Source: Leptospiraceae bacterium UBA2033 (GTDB lineage Bacteria; Spirochaetota; Leptospiria; Leptospirales; Leptospiraceae). Taken from it: a stretch of 12,844 nucleotides of DNA. Shown here in pieces: positions 1-7,883 of the stretch. A program made the translations under genes and the position numbers. The notes beneath the pieces were generated by a model. It was not told the DNA's origin and made no database searches. It was given only the letters and a program-made list of their open reading frames with translations. The stretch's first letter is position 1, and each line of letters begins with the position of its first letter. The stretch lies in assembly GCA_002333425.1 (NCBI GenBank), contig DDBL01000098.1, forward strand, positions 10,731 through 23,574, read 5' to 3'.

Positions 1-32
1 TCTGTGACTCAGTGCCTCTGTGCCTCTGTGGC
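1..32 (+). repeat. Tandem octamer repeat, TCTGTGNC type
   Basis: Four consecutive 8-base units are visible: TCTGTGAC, TCAGTGCC, TCTGTGCC and TCTGTGGC. The run is followed by AAAACTAA and may continue beyond the left window edge. The same core (CTCTGTG) recurs in the non-coding gap at 11383-11460, so this belongs to a dispersed intergenic repeat family. Low-complexity sequences of this kind occur between genes in several bacterial groups. No function is visible, and I see no gene or clear promoter between here and base 106. Confidence 0.7.
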
Positions 33-106
33 AAAACTAACTTTTAGCTAATCGTTAAATTCAAAAAGATTCTTGCTCTTTTTAATTTGTTTTTTATTTT
101 GTGGAA

Positions 107-988
107 ATGCCAAGAATAAGTGTAGTTATACCATCCTTAAACGAAGAAAAATATCTTCCCATTTTACTAGAGTCTTTAAAGAACCAAACTTTTAAGGACT
201 ATGAAGTAATCGTAGCAGATGCTGGTTCCAAAGACCAGACCATAGAAATTGCAAAAACTTATGGTGCAAAAGTTGTAGCAGGCGGAATGCCAGGACCAGG
301 TCGAAACCGTGGAGCTGAGGCGGCAACTGGTGAGTTTTTGTTTTTCTTTGATTCAGATGTAGTTCTTCCTACTGACTTCCTCGAGAAAGCAATCACAGAG
401 ATGGATGATTTATATATCGACTTAGCGACTTGCGAATTCTTACCGTTATCCGAACTTACAATAGACAAAGCAGTTTTTCAGTTATCTAATTTGATTGTAA
501 AAATGAACCAGAATCTAAATCCAAGAGCGGCTGGATTTTGTATTTTTATCAATCGTCGTCTATTCAAAAGAATTGGTGGATTTGACGAGTCAGTTGTGAT
601 AGCTGAGGATCATGATTTGGTTGAACGAGCATCTAAATTCCGTCCTTTAAAGTTTTTGAAATCAACTTCTCTAAGTGTAAGTGTGAGGCGACTCGACAAA
701 GAAGGACGCCTTGCACTTCTCCAAAAATATGTCAAAGTAGAAATGCACCTATTGACAAAAGGTAGCGTAAAAGACGATATCATTGAATACGAATTTGGAA
801 ATTTTGATGAGGCAGAAAAATCAAAACGCAAAAAATTGCTAAACGATATTGAAGAAGGAATATTAAAACTAGACAGACAATTCACTAAAACTTCATCCGA
901 ATGGAACGAAAAAACATCAGAAGTAGAAGAGAAACTAAAATCTAGCTTCGATAATCTAAACGAATCCATTCGTAATTTTTTTAAATAG
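107..988 (+). CDS. Family 2 glycosyltransferase (GT-A fold)
   Basis: This is probably a cytoplasmic or membrane-associated transferase that moves a sugar from a nucleotide-sugar donor onto a cell-envelope acceptor; donor and acceptor cannot be read from sequence. Counting from ATG 107 (293 residues), the N-terminus ISVVIPSLNEE is the classic GT2 first strand. VIVADAGSKDQT follows as the nucleotide-binding strand and loop, with PGPGRNRGAE near residues 62-71. The metal-binding DSD is at 82-84, and GGFDE (157-161) plus EDHD (167-170) form the acceptor and catalytic-base region. There is no membrane helix. Residues from about 230 to the end are a Lys/Glu-rich helical, probably coiled-coil, extension not needed for the fold. 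A GTG at 101 is an alternative start; neither start has a clear ribosome-binding site, and ATG is preferred because the family usually begins just before this strand. A hairpin terminator follows, so the gene appears to end its transcript. Confidence 0.85.
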   Translation: MPRISVVIPSLNEEKYLPILLESLKNQTFKDYEVIVADAGSKDQTIEIAKTYGAKVVAGGMPGPGRNRGAEAATGEFLFFFDSDVVLPTDFLEKAITEMDDLYIDLATCEFLPLSELTIDKAVFQLSNLIVKMNQNLNPRAAGFCIFINRRLFKRIGGFDESVVIAEDHDLVERASKFRPLKFLKSTSLSVSVRRLDKEGRLALLQKYVKVEMHLLTKGSVKDDIIEYEFGNFDEAEKSKRKKLLNDIEEGILKLDRQFTKTSSEWNEKTSEVEEKLKSSFDNLNESIRNFFK

Positions 989-1002
989 AACAGAGATAGT
1001 CA

Positions 1003-1031
1003 TTTCACCCAAGCTTTTGGCGCGGGTGAAA
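1003..1031 (+). terminator. Rho-independent terminator after the glycosyltransferase
   Basis: A perfect 8-base-pair stem, TTTCACCC (1003-1010) with GGGTGAAA (1024-1031), encloses a 13-base loop. It starts 14 bases after the TAG stop and is followed by a T-rich but interrupted tail (TTATTTATTCTCTATTTTT). The position fits termination of the glycosyltransferase transcript, which would leave the next gene with its own promoter. Confidence 0.55.
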
Positions 1032-1176
1032 CTTATTTATTCTCTATTTTTCGGGTAACTATAATAAGCATAATTTGTTTTTTTACTCAAGAAAAGAATA
1101 AATAGTTATTATCAAAACAATTATTTTTACTTGTAACTCACTGCTAGTCCACAAAAATAGAGCAGTTAAAACTACC

Positions 1177-2871
1177 ATGAAAGAAATACGTATCCTTCTA
1201 ATAGAAGATTCTGCAGATGACGAAATACTTCTAAGATTAAAATTAGAAAAAAGTGGTTTTAAACCAGACATTACAAGGCTAATCGACCTAGAAGAAATAA
1301 AGAATTTAGCAGTAAAAAAGTCTTGGGATATAATTATCACAGATCATAAATTACCAAACTTTTCTTCTTTAGATGTAATCAAAACTCTAGAAGAAGTAAA
1401 AGTCGATATTCCTATCATTATTGTTTCTGGATTAATCACAGAAGATGATGCGGTAGACGCAATGCGAGCCGGTGCAAAAGATTATATCATGAAAGATAAT
1501 CTAACTCGCCTAACTCCAGTAATTGAAAGAGAACTAAGAGAGACCGATTCCAGAAATGCTCGCAAAATGGCAGAAGAAGCTGTTTACTACATGGCATTTC
1601 ATGATCCACTTACCGGGCTTGCAAATAGATACGAATTTGAAAGTAAGTTAATTAAAATTTTAGATACTGTCAAGTCAGACATAGAGGCAAAATACTGTTT
1701 GCTCTATATTGACCTAGATCAGTTCAAAGTAGTAAACGATACTTGTGGTCATCCTGCCGGAGATGATCTATTGCGCCAAGTTTCCGTTATCCTCAGTCAG
1801 AGTTTAAAGAAAGACGGATTTGCAGCACGGATCGGTGGAGATGAATTTACAATCATTCTCGAAAACTACACTCTTGAACAAGCAGGTGAGTTTGCTCAGA
1901 TGCTTTTACGAAATCTAGCTGAATTTAGATTCAATTGGATGGACAAAATTTTTATCATTGGTGGAAGTATTGGGATAGTCAAGATTAGCTCCAAGATTGC
2001 AACGATGAACGAAATTTTGAGTATGGCGGATATGGCTTGTTATGCGGCAAAAGAAGCTGGTAGAAATAGATTTCATGTTTACATTGATGATGACAGGCAA
2101 ATGACATTTCGAATGCAAGAAATGCAATGGTTTTCTAGACTCAATGAAAGTATAGAATTAGATCAATTTACTCTATTCAAACAACCTATCGTGTCTGTTC
2201 CCTATGACAAAGAAACTTCTGTTTTATTTTATGAATTTTTACTTCGTTTAAAAACTACCAATGGAAATTTAATTATGCCAGATGTTTTTATGAGAGCAGC
2301 AGAGCGTTATAACATGATGCCATCTCTAGACAGATGGGTTGTCGAAAATGCATTTCGGTATATTTCCAAAAACTTTGGCTCAAGAGAAACACGTAAACAG
2401 GAAACTCGTTTTTTTATTAACCTATCTGGTGCCAGTATGAGCGACAATCACTTCGCTGATTTTACATTCCAAAAAATGAAACAATATGGAATTGAGCCAA
2501 GTCTTATCTGTTTTGAAATTACAGAAACTGTAGCCATCTCTGATTTTAAAAAAGCAGTTGAATTTATCAAAGAAGTAAGAAGCAGAGGCTCCTACTTTGC
2601 CTTAGATGATTTCGGATCTGGAATGTCATCCTTTTCCTATTTAAAAAACTTCACGGTAGACTATGTAAAAATCGACGGTAGCTTTGTTCGGGATATGAAA
2701 GATGATCCACTTGACTACGCCATTGTAGAATCTATCAATAAAATTGCACATATTGTTGGTCTTAAAACAATTGCAGAATTCGTAGAAGACCTAAGCACAA
2801 TGGAAATTTTAGAAAAACTGGGAATCGACTACGCACAAGGTTTTGGCATTGCACGTCCCCATTCTACATAG
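1177..2871 (+). CDS. Response regulator with GGDEF and EAL domains
   Basis: This is a soluble 564-residue c-di-GMP enzyme controlled by phosphorylation. The N-terminal receiver (about 1-120) has acidic D11, phospho-acceptor D56 in TDHKLP, S84 and K106. The GGDEF domain (about 135-300) keeps DLDQFK (metal D179), N187, D196 and an intact GGDEF at 220-224, so cyclase activity is expected. The inhibitory RxxD site is absent; the equivalent residues 211-214 are KKDG. The EAL domain (about 315-564) reads EFL at 353-355 and retains N415, E447, D477-D478 (LDDFGSG), K498, E534 and Q554, so hydrolysis is also expected. Net direction is unknown and may be switched by the receiver. There is no membrane segment. 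The ATG at 1177 starts right before the first receiver strand; no strong ribosome-binding site is visible. No kinase is adjacent on this strand, and the convergent hybrid kinases are candidate phosphodonors. Confidence 0.93.
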   Translation: MKEIRILLIEDSADDEILLRLKLEKSGFKPDITRLIDLEEIKNLAVKKSWDIIITDHKLPNFSSLDVIKTLEEVKVDIPIIIVSGLITEDDAVDAMRAGAKDYIMKDNLTRLTPVIERELRETDSRNARKMAEEAVYYMAFHDPLTGLANRYEFESKLIKILDTVKSDIEAKYCLLYIDLDQFKVVNDTCGHPAGDDLLRQVSVILSQSLKKDGFAARIGGDEFTIILENYTLEQAGEFAQMLLRNLAEFRFNWMDKIFIIGGSIGIVKISSKIATMNEILSMADMACYAAKEAGRNRFHVYIDDDRQMTFRMQEMQWFSRLNESIELDQFTLFKQPIVSVPYDKETSVLFYEFLLRLKTTNGNLIMPDVFMRAAERYNMMPSLDRWVVENAFRYISKNFGSRETRKQETRFFINLSGASMSDNHFADFTFQKMKQYGIEPSLICFEITETVAISDFKKAVEFIKEVRSRGSYFALDDFGSGMSSFSYLKNFTVDYVKIDGSFVRDMKDDPLDYAIVESINKIAHIVGLKTIAEFVEDLSTMEILEKLGIDYAQGFGIARPHST

Positions 2872-2888
2872 ATTTTAGTTAAATCTGT
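2868..2888 (+). terminator. Possible weak terminator after the GGDEF-EAL gene
   Basis: An AT-rich 8-pair stem (one G-U pair) forms around the TAG stop: ATAGATTT at 2868-2875 pairs with AAATCTGT at 2881-2888 over a 5-base loop. It is followed by TCTATTTTT. The stem has few G-C pairs, and the tail is T-rich only on the + strand, so it would serve this gene and not the convergent kinase. No better terminator is visible in the 68 bases between the two convergent stops. Confidence 0.3.
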
Positions 2889-2939
2889 TCTATTTTTCAA
2901 CAACTCTAATCTAATTTTTTTTCTTCTATTAAATTGCGG

Positions 2940-5900
2940 TTAGTAAGGAATTATTTTTTTTAGGATTTCAATTTCCTCCTGCACTTGAGATACCATATTT
3001 CCTATTTTTTCTTCTTCAAATGTTTCTTGTGATTCTAGTATTTCTGTTATGTTGGTTAGATTTTCAAAACAAAGAGTGACTGCTGTTCCTTTTAGTTTGT
3101 GAGCTGCTGCACTTATTTTGTTAATATTTTTCTGCTTATAACTTTCAAAAAGTTTTAAGAAGTCAGAGTCTATATCTTCTTTTACCTTAGAGATTAGAGT
3201 TTGTAAAAATTCTTCATCTCCTTCTAAACGTTCCAGAAGCACTTTTTCATTATAATGCATGTAACTGATGGAAGGTATTTCTTTTTTGTTTTCTGTGGTA
3301 ATAAGAATATTTTTTGCTAACCATTTCTGAATCGATTTTTCAATGGAAATTTTTACGATAGGTTTCGTTAGGTAGTCGTTCATTCCTGCTAACTCACATT
3401 TTTCTCTTTCTCCCTTCAATGTTCCAGCAGTAAGTGCAATGATTGGAATACGAGTATCTGTCTCTATTTCCCTAATGGCTTTTGTTGTTTCGTAACCATT
3501 CATTTCCGGCATTTGTATATCCATAAATAGGATGTCTGGTTTTTCAATTTTATATAACTCCAGAGCTACTTTGCCATTATTTGCTTCTACAATAATAGAA
3601 GTGGGAAGAATTTGAGTTAGTATTGATTTCAATAAAAATAAGTTTACGGGGTTGTCATCCGCAATTAAAACTTTATAAATTTGATCATCTAAATTGGGGT
3701 TAATTGTTATTATCCTAGACTCTTCATTTTCTTTTGTTGTATTTTCTATCTCTTGTTTGGTATTTGCCCAAAGTGTAAAATAGAAATTACTACCTTTTCC
3801 TAATTCTGTTTCTAATTCTAATTTTGTATTCATTAAACCTAATAGTTTATTTGAAATACTTAGACCTAAACCAGTTCCACCATACCTACGATTTGTAGAT
3901 GAGTCTGCTTGTGTAAATGCATTGAATATATTTTTCCGATTTTCTTCCGATATACCTATTCCTGTATCTTTCACAGAGAAAAGGAAATTTGTTTTTTGCT
4001 CTTTTTCATTAGTTTCTAAATTCTTTACACTAATTTCTACTACCCCTTTTTCCGTAAACTTAATTGCATTACCTAAGAGGTTAAGAAGCACTTGCCGCAG
4101 TCTTATCGGATCAACGAAAAGTAGATTCGGAACATTATCATCAATAGTTACAATTATATCTAAGTATTTTTCTTGAGCTTTGTATTTTGTTATATCTATA
4201 ACTTGCTCTATTAGAATTGATAGATTTACTTCTAGAATATCTAATTCTAATTTTCCAGCCTCTATCTTAGAAAAATCTAATATATCATTAATTAAATCAA
4301 GTAGAGAACTTGCAGATTTGTAAACTGTTGTCATAAATTTTCTTTGTTCATCATCTAGTTTTGTTTTTATGAGTAGATCTGTAAAACCTATGACTCCATT
4401 TAAGGGAGTTCTAAGTTCGTGAGTCATGTTTGCTAAAAATTCAGACTTAGCAAGATTAGCCGCTTCTGCTTGTTCTTTTGCTCGGATAAGTTCTAAACTA
4501 ATTTTTTTGCTTTCCGTAATATCTTTCGCAATTCCAAGAAATCCAGTCACATCGCCATTTTTATCTCGGAGAGTTGTAACAGATAATTCAACTGTTATTC
4601 GTGATTTATCTTTTTTAATGTAAGTCCATTCATTTGTGTCAGCTGTGCCTAACTTTGATTTTGCGACAAACACTTCAAAACCTGGTTCGATTTTCGTATT
4701 CAATTCCTTACTAAGAATTTCTGCACGTAATATCACTTCATCCAAATCATGCAAAATGGCAGGAGTGGTTATTCCTACAACTTCCTTTGCTTGGTAACCA
4801 AGCATTTTCTCGGCTCCTTTATTGAAAGTTTTAAAAATTCCATCGGGAGTCGTCGAAATAATTGAATAATCATTTCCATCTATAATAATACTTTGAAATT
4901 TATTTAGATTTTGAATTTCCTCTAAAAATAATATTTCCTTGGTTATATTTTGGAATGTTCCAAAAATTCTTTTGCATATCCCATTTTCAAAATCTGCCTG
5001 CCCAATAGCCCTGACCCAAATTTCATTACCCTTAGCCGTAATTAATTGTAATTCAAGTTCATAACCTGTTCCATCATTTATACACCTGTTTACTGCCTCA
5101 GAAATTAATTCACGACTATTTCCTACTTTGTAAAAATTTATTGCCGTTTCTATTTGTGGAAGATAATCAAAAGTAACCTCATGGATTTTTTTTGTGACTG
5201 AAGACCAGATAATTTTTTGACTAACAACTTCAAATTCCCAGCCACCTACTTGTGCAATATCACTTGTCATTTCAAGCATTTCGCTTGTATGAATCAAATC
5301 TTGGGTTTTTTCTTGTATTTTTTTTTCTAGAATTTGGTTTTGTTCTTGGGTAAACAATAACAATGTATTTTGCGCAGATTCTTTTTCAACGCGCATACTA
5401 TTAATTCTATCTGCAAGTGCAAGGGAAAAGAATATCGTTTCAAGTCCTATTCCAAATAAAACTGCATTTCGATTTATTAGATTGTATTCAATAATGCCAT
5501 TGATAGTCAAAAAGTAAGAGATAACTCCAAGTATAATCCATACCCAGGCAAAAAGGTAAAATCGCGCAGACTTATCATTTGCCTTTATCCACATGAATAA
5601 ACTTGTTCCAAATAAAGTTAACATAAAAATAGAAGTAATTGGTTGATAAATGTTTACCAAAGAATTGTGTTTAATTATTTCAAAAAAGTCTAGAAATGGT
5701 AAAATGATTAAATAAAATAATATGAAAGTTTGTAGAATTCTTTTTAAAAAAGGTTTGCGATTTAATTTTAAAAAATGAATGCTAAAAAGCCCAACAAAAC
5801 AAAAAGAAATATTTATCCAAACAAATGGATGGGATAGTAAAAAGTTTTTAATTTCTTCATTTAGAACAGCTAGAAAATATGGATAATTATTTGAATACAA

Positions 5901-6581
5901 TGCAGTTGGCACAGAAGTAAATATATAACAAAGATATAAAATATAAAGTTTGTCCTTAGTTGCAAATAGTAAAAATAAATTATAAATGAACATAGCAAAC
6001 ATGAGACCCAAAAATACAGTGAGTATAGATTGCCTTTGATTATGATTTGCATTTAACGAACTAATGTTACCTATTTGAATAGGCAGTTCTATTGGGCGTA
6101 GCGTTTGTATTCTGATATAAACAGTTTTAGTCTCTGCATCCATTCCGATGGGTAACCAGAATAATCCGCTTGAAAAAGCTTTATTCGATTCAGGATGGAG
6201 AATTCCTGTTTTGGTGATTAATTCAAACTTTTTTGATTTCTTCGCATAATAGTCAATATACCACAAGTAAGTACTTCCAAGTTCTATCCACGCATCTTTT
6301 CCAAATTGATTTTTTATTTTTAATTTCAGCCAAAATGTGCTCTGGGTTGGTTTTCTTAAAAAAATATCTTGATTATTCAATTGAAACTTATTTTCATTAT
6401 CTAGTTTCAAAATATCTTCAATAGTTAAATTGCCATTTGTATCTTCTAAGAAATAAGTTTTTTTTCCTACAGATAATAAATCATTTTCGGGTTGCAGAAA
6501 AATAATATTATCCTCTAAAGAATTTGCAGAGAGTGGAAGTAAAAAAAATAAACAAAAAATTAATAGAAAAAAGGACTGCAT
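2940..6581 (-). CDS. 7TMR-DISM hybrid histidine kinase with PAS, REC and HPt domains
   Basis: This is a 1213-residue inner-membrane sensor kinase. A signal peptide (residues 1 to about 20, hydrophobic FFLLIFCLFFLLPL, cleavage near LSA-NS) precedes a periplasmic domain (about 28-175) resembling 7TMR-DISMED2, which in this family may bind carbohydrate. Seven membrane helices (about 185-392) and a coiled coil (about 395-435) follow. Two PAS domains come next (about 440-550 and 565-690), the second with GIFKTFNKGAEKMLGY. The kinase core has H721 in HELRTP, N838, DTGIGI (872-877) and GGTGLGL (901-907). The receiver (about 968-1090) has D975-D976, phospho-acceptor D1021, T1051 and K1073. The C-terminal HPt has H1161 in HKLKGTA, so a complete internal His-Asp-His relay is present. 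The ATG lies 4 bases beyond the cyclase stop, indicating translation from the same transcript; AAAGG sits about 14 bases upstream, a poorly spaced ribosome-binding site. The ligand is unknown. Confidence 0.95.
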   Translation of the reverse strand: MQSFFLLIFCLFFLLPLSANSLEDNIIFLQPENDLLSVGKKTYFLEDTNGNLTIEDILKLDNENKFQLNNQDIFLRKPTQSTFWLKLKIKNQFGKDAWIELGSTYLWYIDYYAKKSKKFELITKTGILHPESNKAFSSGLFWLPIGMDAETKTVYIRIQTLRPIELPIQIGNISSLNANHNQRQSILTVFLGLMFAMFIYNLFLLFATKDKLYILYLCYIFTSVPTALYSNNYPYFLAVLNEEIKNFLLSHPFVWINISFCFVGLFSIHFLKLNRKPFLKRILQTFILFYLIILPFLDFFEIIKHNSLVNIYQPITSIFMLTLFGTSLFMWIKANDKSARFYLFAWVWIILGVISYFLTINGIIEYNLINRNAVLFGIGLETIFFSLALADRINSMRVEKESAQNTLLLFTQEQNQILEKKIQEKTQDLIHTSEMLEMTSDIAQVGGWEFEVVSQKIIWSSVTKKIHEVTFDYLPQIETAINFYKVGNSRELISEAVNRCINDGTGYELELQLITAKGNEIWVRAIGQADFENGICKRIFGTFQNITKEILFLEEIQNLNKFQSIIIDGNDYSIISTTPDGIFKTFNKGAEKMLGYQAKEVVGITTPAILHDLDEVILRAEILSKELNTKIEPGFEVFVAKSKLGTADTNEWTYIKKDKSRITVELSVTTLRDKNGDVTGFLGIAKDITESKKISLELIRAKEQAEAANLAKSEFLANMTHELRTPLNGVIGFTDLLIKTKLDDEQRKFMTTVYKSASSLLDLINDILDFSKIEAGKLELDILEVNLSILIEQVIDITKYKAQEKYLDIIVTIDDNVPNLLFVDPIRLRQVLLNLLGNAIKFTEKGVVEISVKNLETNEKEQKTNFLFSVKDTGIGISEENRKNIFNAFTQADSSTNRRYGGTGLGLSISNKLLGLMNTKLELETELGKGSNFYFTLWANTKQEIENTTKENEESRIITINPNLDDQIYKVLIADDNPVNLFLLKSILTQILPTSIIVEANNGKVALELYKIEKPDILFMDIQMPEMNGYETTKAIREIETDTRIPIIALTAGTLKGEREKCELAGMNDYLTKPIVKISIEKSIQKWLAKNILITTENKKEIPSISYMHYNEKVLLERLEGDEEFLQTLISKVKEDIDSDFLKLFESYKQKNINKISAAAHKLKGTAVTLCFENLTNITEILESQETFEEEKIGNMVSQVQEEIEILKKIIPY

Positions 6582-6584
6582 TTT

Positions 6585-7883
6585 TTACTTAATTACCTTT
6601 AGTAGATCGTTGATCTTTAATGGTTTCGGAAGAAATTCATATCCTAGATTATTAATTTTATCTTTTATCGAGGACTCATCTTTACTCGAAACAAAAATAA
6701 TCTTTGGGGATTCATTTCTCTGTTCTGCAAACCCTTGAATTATTTCAGCAACTTGCAATCCATCCATATCAGGCATTGAAATATCTAACAAAACGTAATT
6801 TGGGCTTAATTCTCCATATTTCAAAACAGCCTCTTTTCCATTTATTGCAGTTATCACTTCAAATTTGTTTTTCTTTAAAATATATTGCATATATTCAATG
6901 ACAGCTATATTATCATCAACAATTAGGATTTTTATATTTTCATTGATATGATTTTTGGATTGTTTTGCTAAATCGGAAAGTAAACTATCGCATCGGTTGA
7001 TATAAACAACAGGAATAGAATCCTCCGGACAAAGCTCTTGGCATTTTGTAAAAATTTTCCTGGACTCTACAAATTTTTCAGAGCGGAATAATTGGATTGC
7101 CTCTAATAAATCAGGCATGGTTTTTTTCTTTTTTTCTATTACATCTTTTGTGTCAATGGCAAACACTTCGTATACTCTGACTGCAACAGTTTTTCCTTTT
7201 ACTGTGACAATATCAATCTCGCGTAAATTTTTTTGATCTTCGGGGGAGAGTTTTTCATAAAAAGAATCTGAGACTAAAATTGGCACGTGAAAAATTTTTG
7301 TTAATGCTTCTAAGCGGGAAGCAATATTGACTGTATCTCCAACGACAGTTGTATCCATTCTTTCTTCTGATCCTATAGTGCCTAACGTCATTTTACCAGT
7401 ATGCATTCCTATCCCGATTCGAAACGTTTCTCGGATTTTCTTTTCTCTGGAAGTATTATATTCTTCTAGGGCTTGCCAAATTTCCACAGCCGCCATAAGT
7501 GCGTTAATCGGTGACTGCGGGAAAATCGCCATGATTGCATCTCCTATAAATTTATCTATAAATCCGCTATTAGATTTTATGATAGGGGAAACAACTGAGA
7601 GATAAGAATTTAAAAAACGAAGTAAATCTCTTGAATGCATTTTTTCGGAAAGACTTGTAAAATCTCGGATGTCTGAGAAAAATACAGTCATTTCATCTTC
7701 CATATAATCCCCCAGTTTTAAATCGGTAATGGATTCTTTTCCCAAAAAAGATAGGAATTCAGACGGGATAAATCTAGCATAGGATTTTGCAATTTGTTCG
7801 GTTGTAGTGATTGTATTTTGTTGTGTTTCTATGATTGATTGGCGGACAAATTCTTTTTTTGATTCAGTGACAAAATATAACAT
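6585..7883 (-). CDS. Class III adenylate cyclase with TPR-like linker and C-terminal receiver
   Basis: The 432-residue frame encodes a nucleotide cyclase predicted to make cAMP from ATP. After a linker ending in the RFIPSEFL signature (38-45), the catalytic domain (about 60-240) has metal-binding D71 (FFSDIRDF) and D115 (FIGDAIMA), purine-site candidates K111 and D177-T178, and transition-state residues N186 and R190 (VNIASR). All essential residues are present. Residues 255-305 resemble one or two TPR-like helical hairpins. A receiver (about 316-432) follows, with D323-D324, phospho-acceptor D367 and K420-P421. Cyclase receivers more often lie N-terminal. The first ATG (7883) lies inside the end of the upstream membrane-domain frame, has no ribosome-binding site, and begins in what looks like the end of the last membrane helix (MLYFVTESKKEF). 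The true product is therefore probably a 612-residue fusion with the upstream frame, made by a -1 shift. The 7TM kinase starts 4 bases after the stop. Confidence 0.88.
   Translation of the reverse strand: MLYFVTESKKEFVRQSIIETQQNTITTTEQIAKSYARFIPSEFLSFLGKESITDLKLGDYMEDEMTVFFSDIRDFTSLSEKMHSRDLLRFLNSYLSVVSPIIKSNSGFIDKFIGDAIMAIFPQSPINALMAAVEIWQALEEYNTSREKKIRETFRIGIGMHTGKMTLGTIGSEERMDTTVVGDTVNIASRLEALTKIFHVPILVSDSFYEKLSPEDQKNLREIDIVTVKGKTVAVRVYEVFAIDTKDVIEKKKKTMPDLLEAIQLFRSEKFVESRKIFTKCQELCPEDSIPVVYINRCDSLLSDLAKQSKNHINENIKILIVDDNIAVIEYMQYILKKNKFEVITAINGKEAVLKYGELSPNYVLLDISMPDMDGLQVAEIIQGFAEQRNESPKIIFVSSKDESSIKDKINNLGYEFLPKPLKINDLLKVIK

Noticed and set aside
1..32. CRISPR-like array
   Set aside because: The units are 8 bases and contiguous, with no spacers; no cas gene is present.
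1083..1340. Antisense frame across the start of the GGDEF-EAL gene
   Set aside because: It runs into the well-supported receiver coding sequence on the opposite strand and shows no domain or ribosome-binding site.
5870..6052. Small hydrophobic - strand frame inside the 7TM kinase
   Set aside because: It overlaps the membrane-helix coding part of the kinase in another frame; hydrophobicity is a by-product of T-rich codons.
6585..7883. Cyclase as a dead pseudogene
   Set aside because: Every catalytic, TPR-like and receiver residue downstream of the frame break is intact with no further stop, so the break is either recent, an artefact or tolerated.
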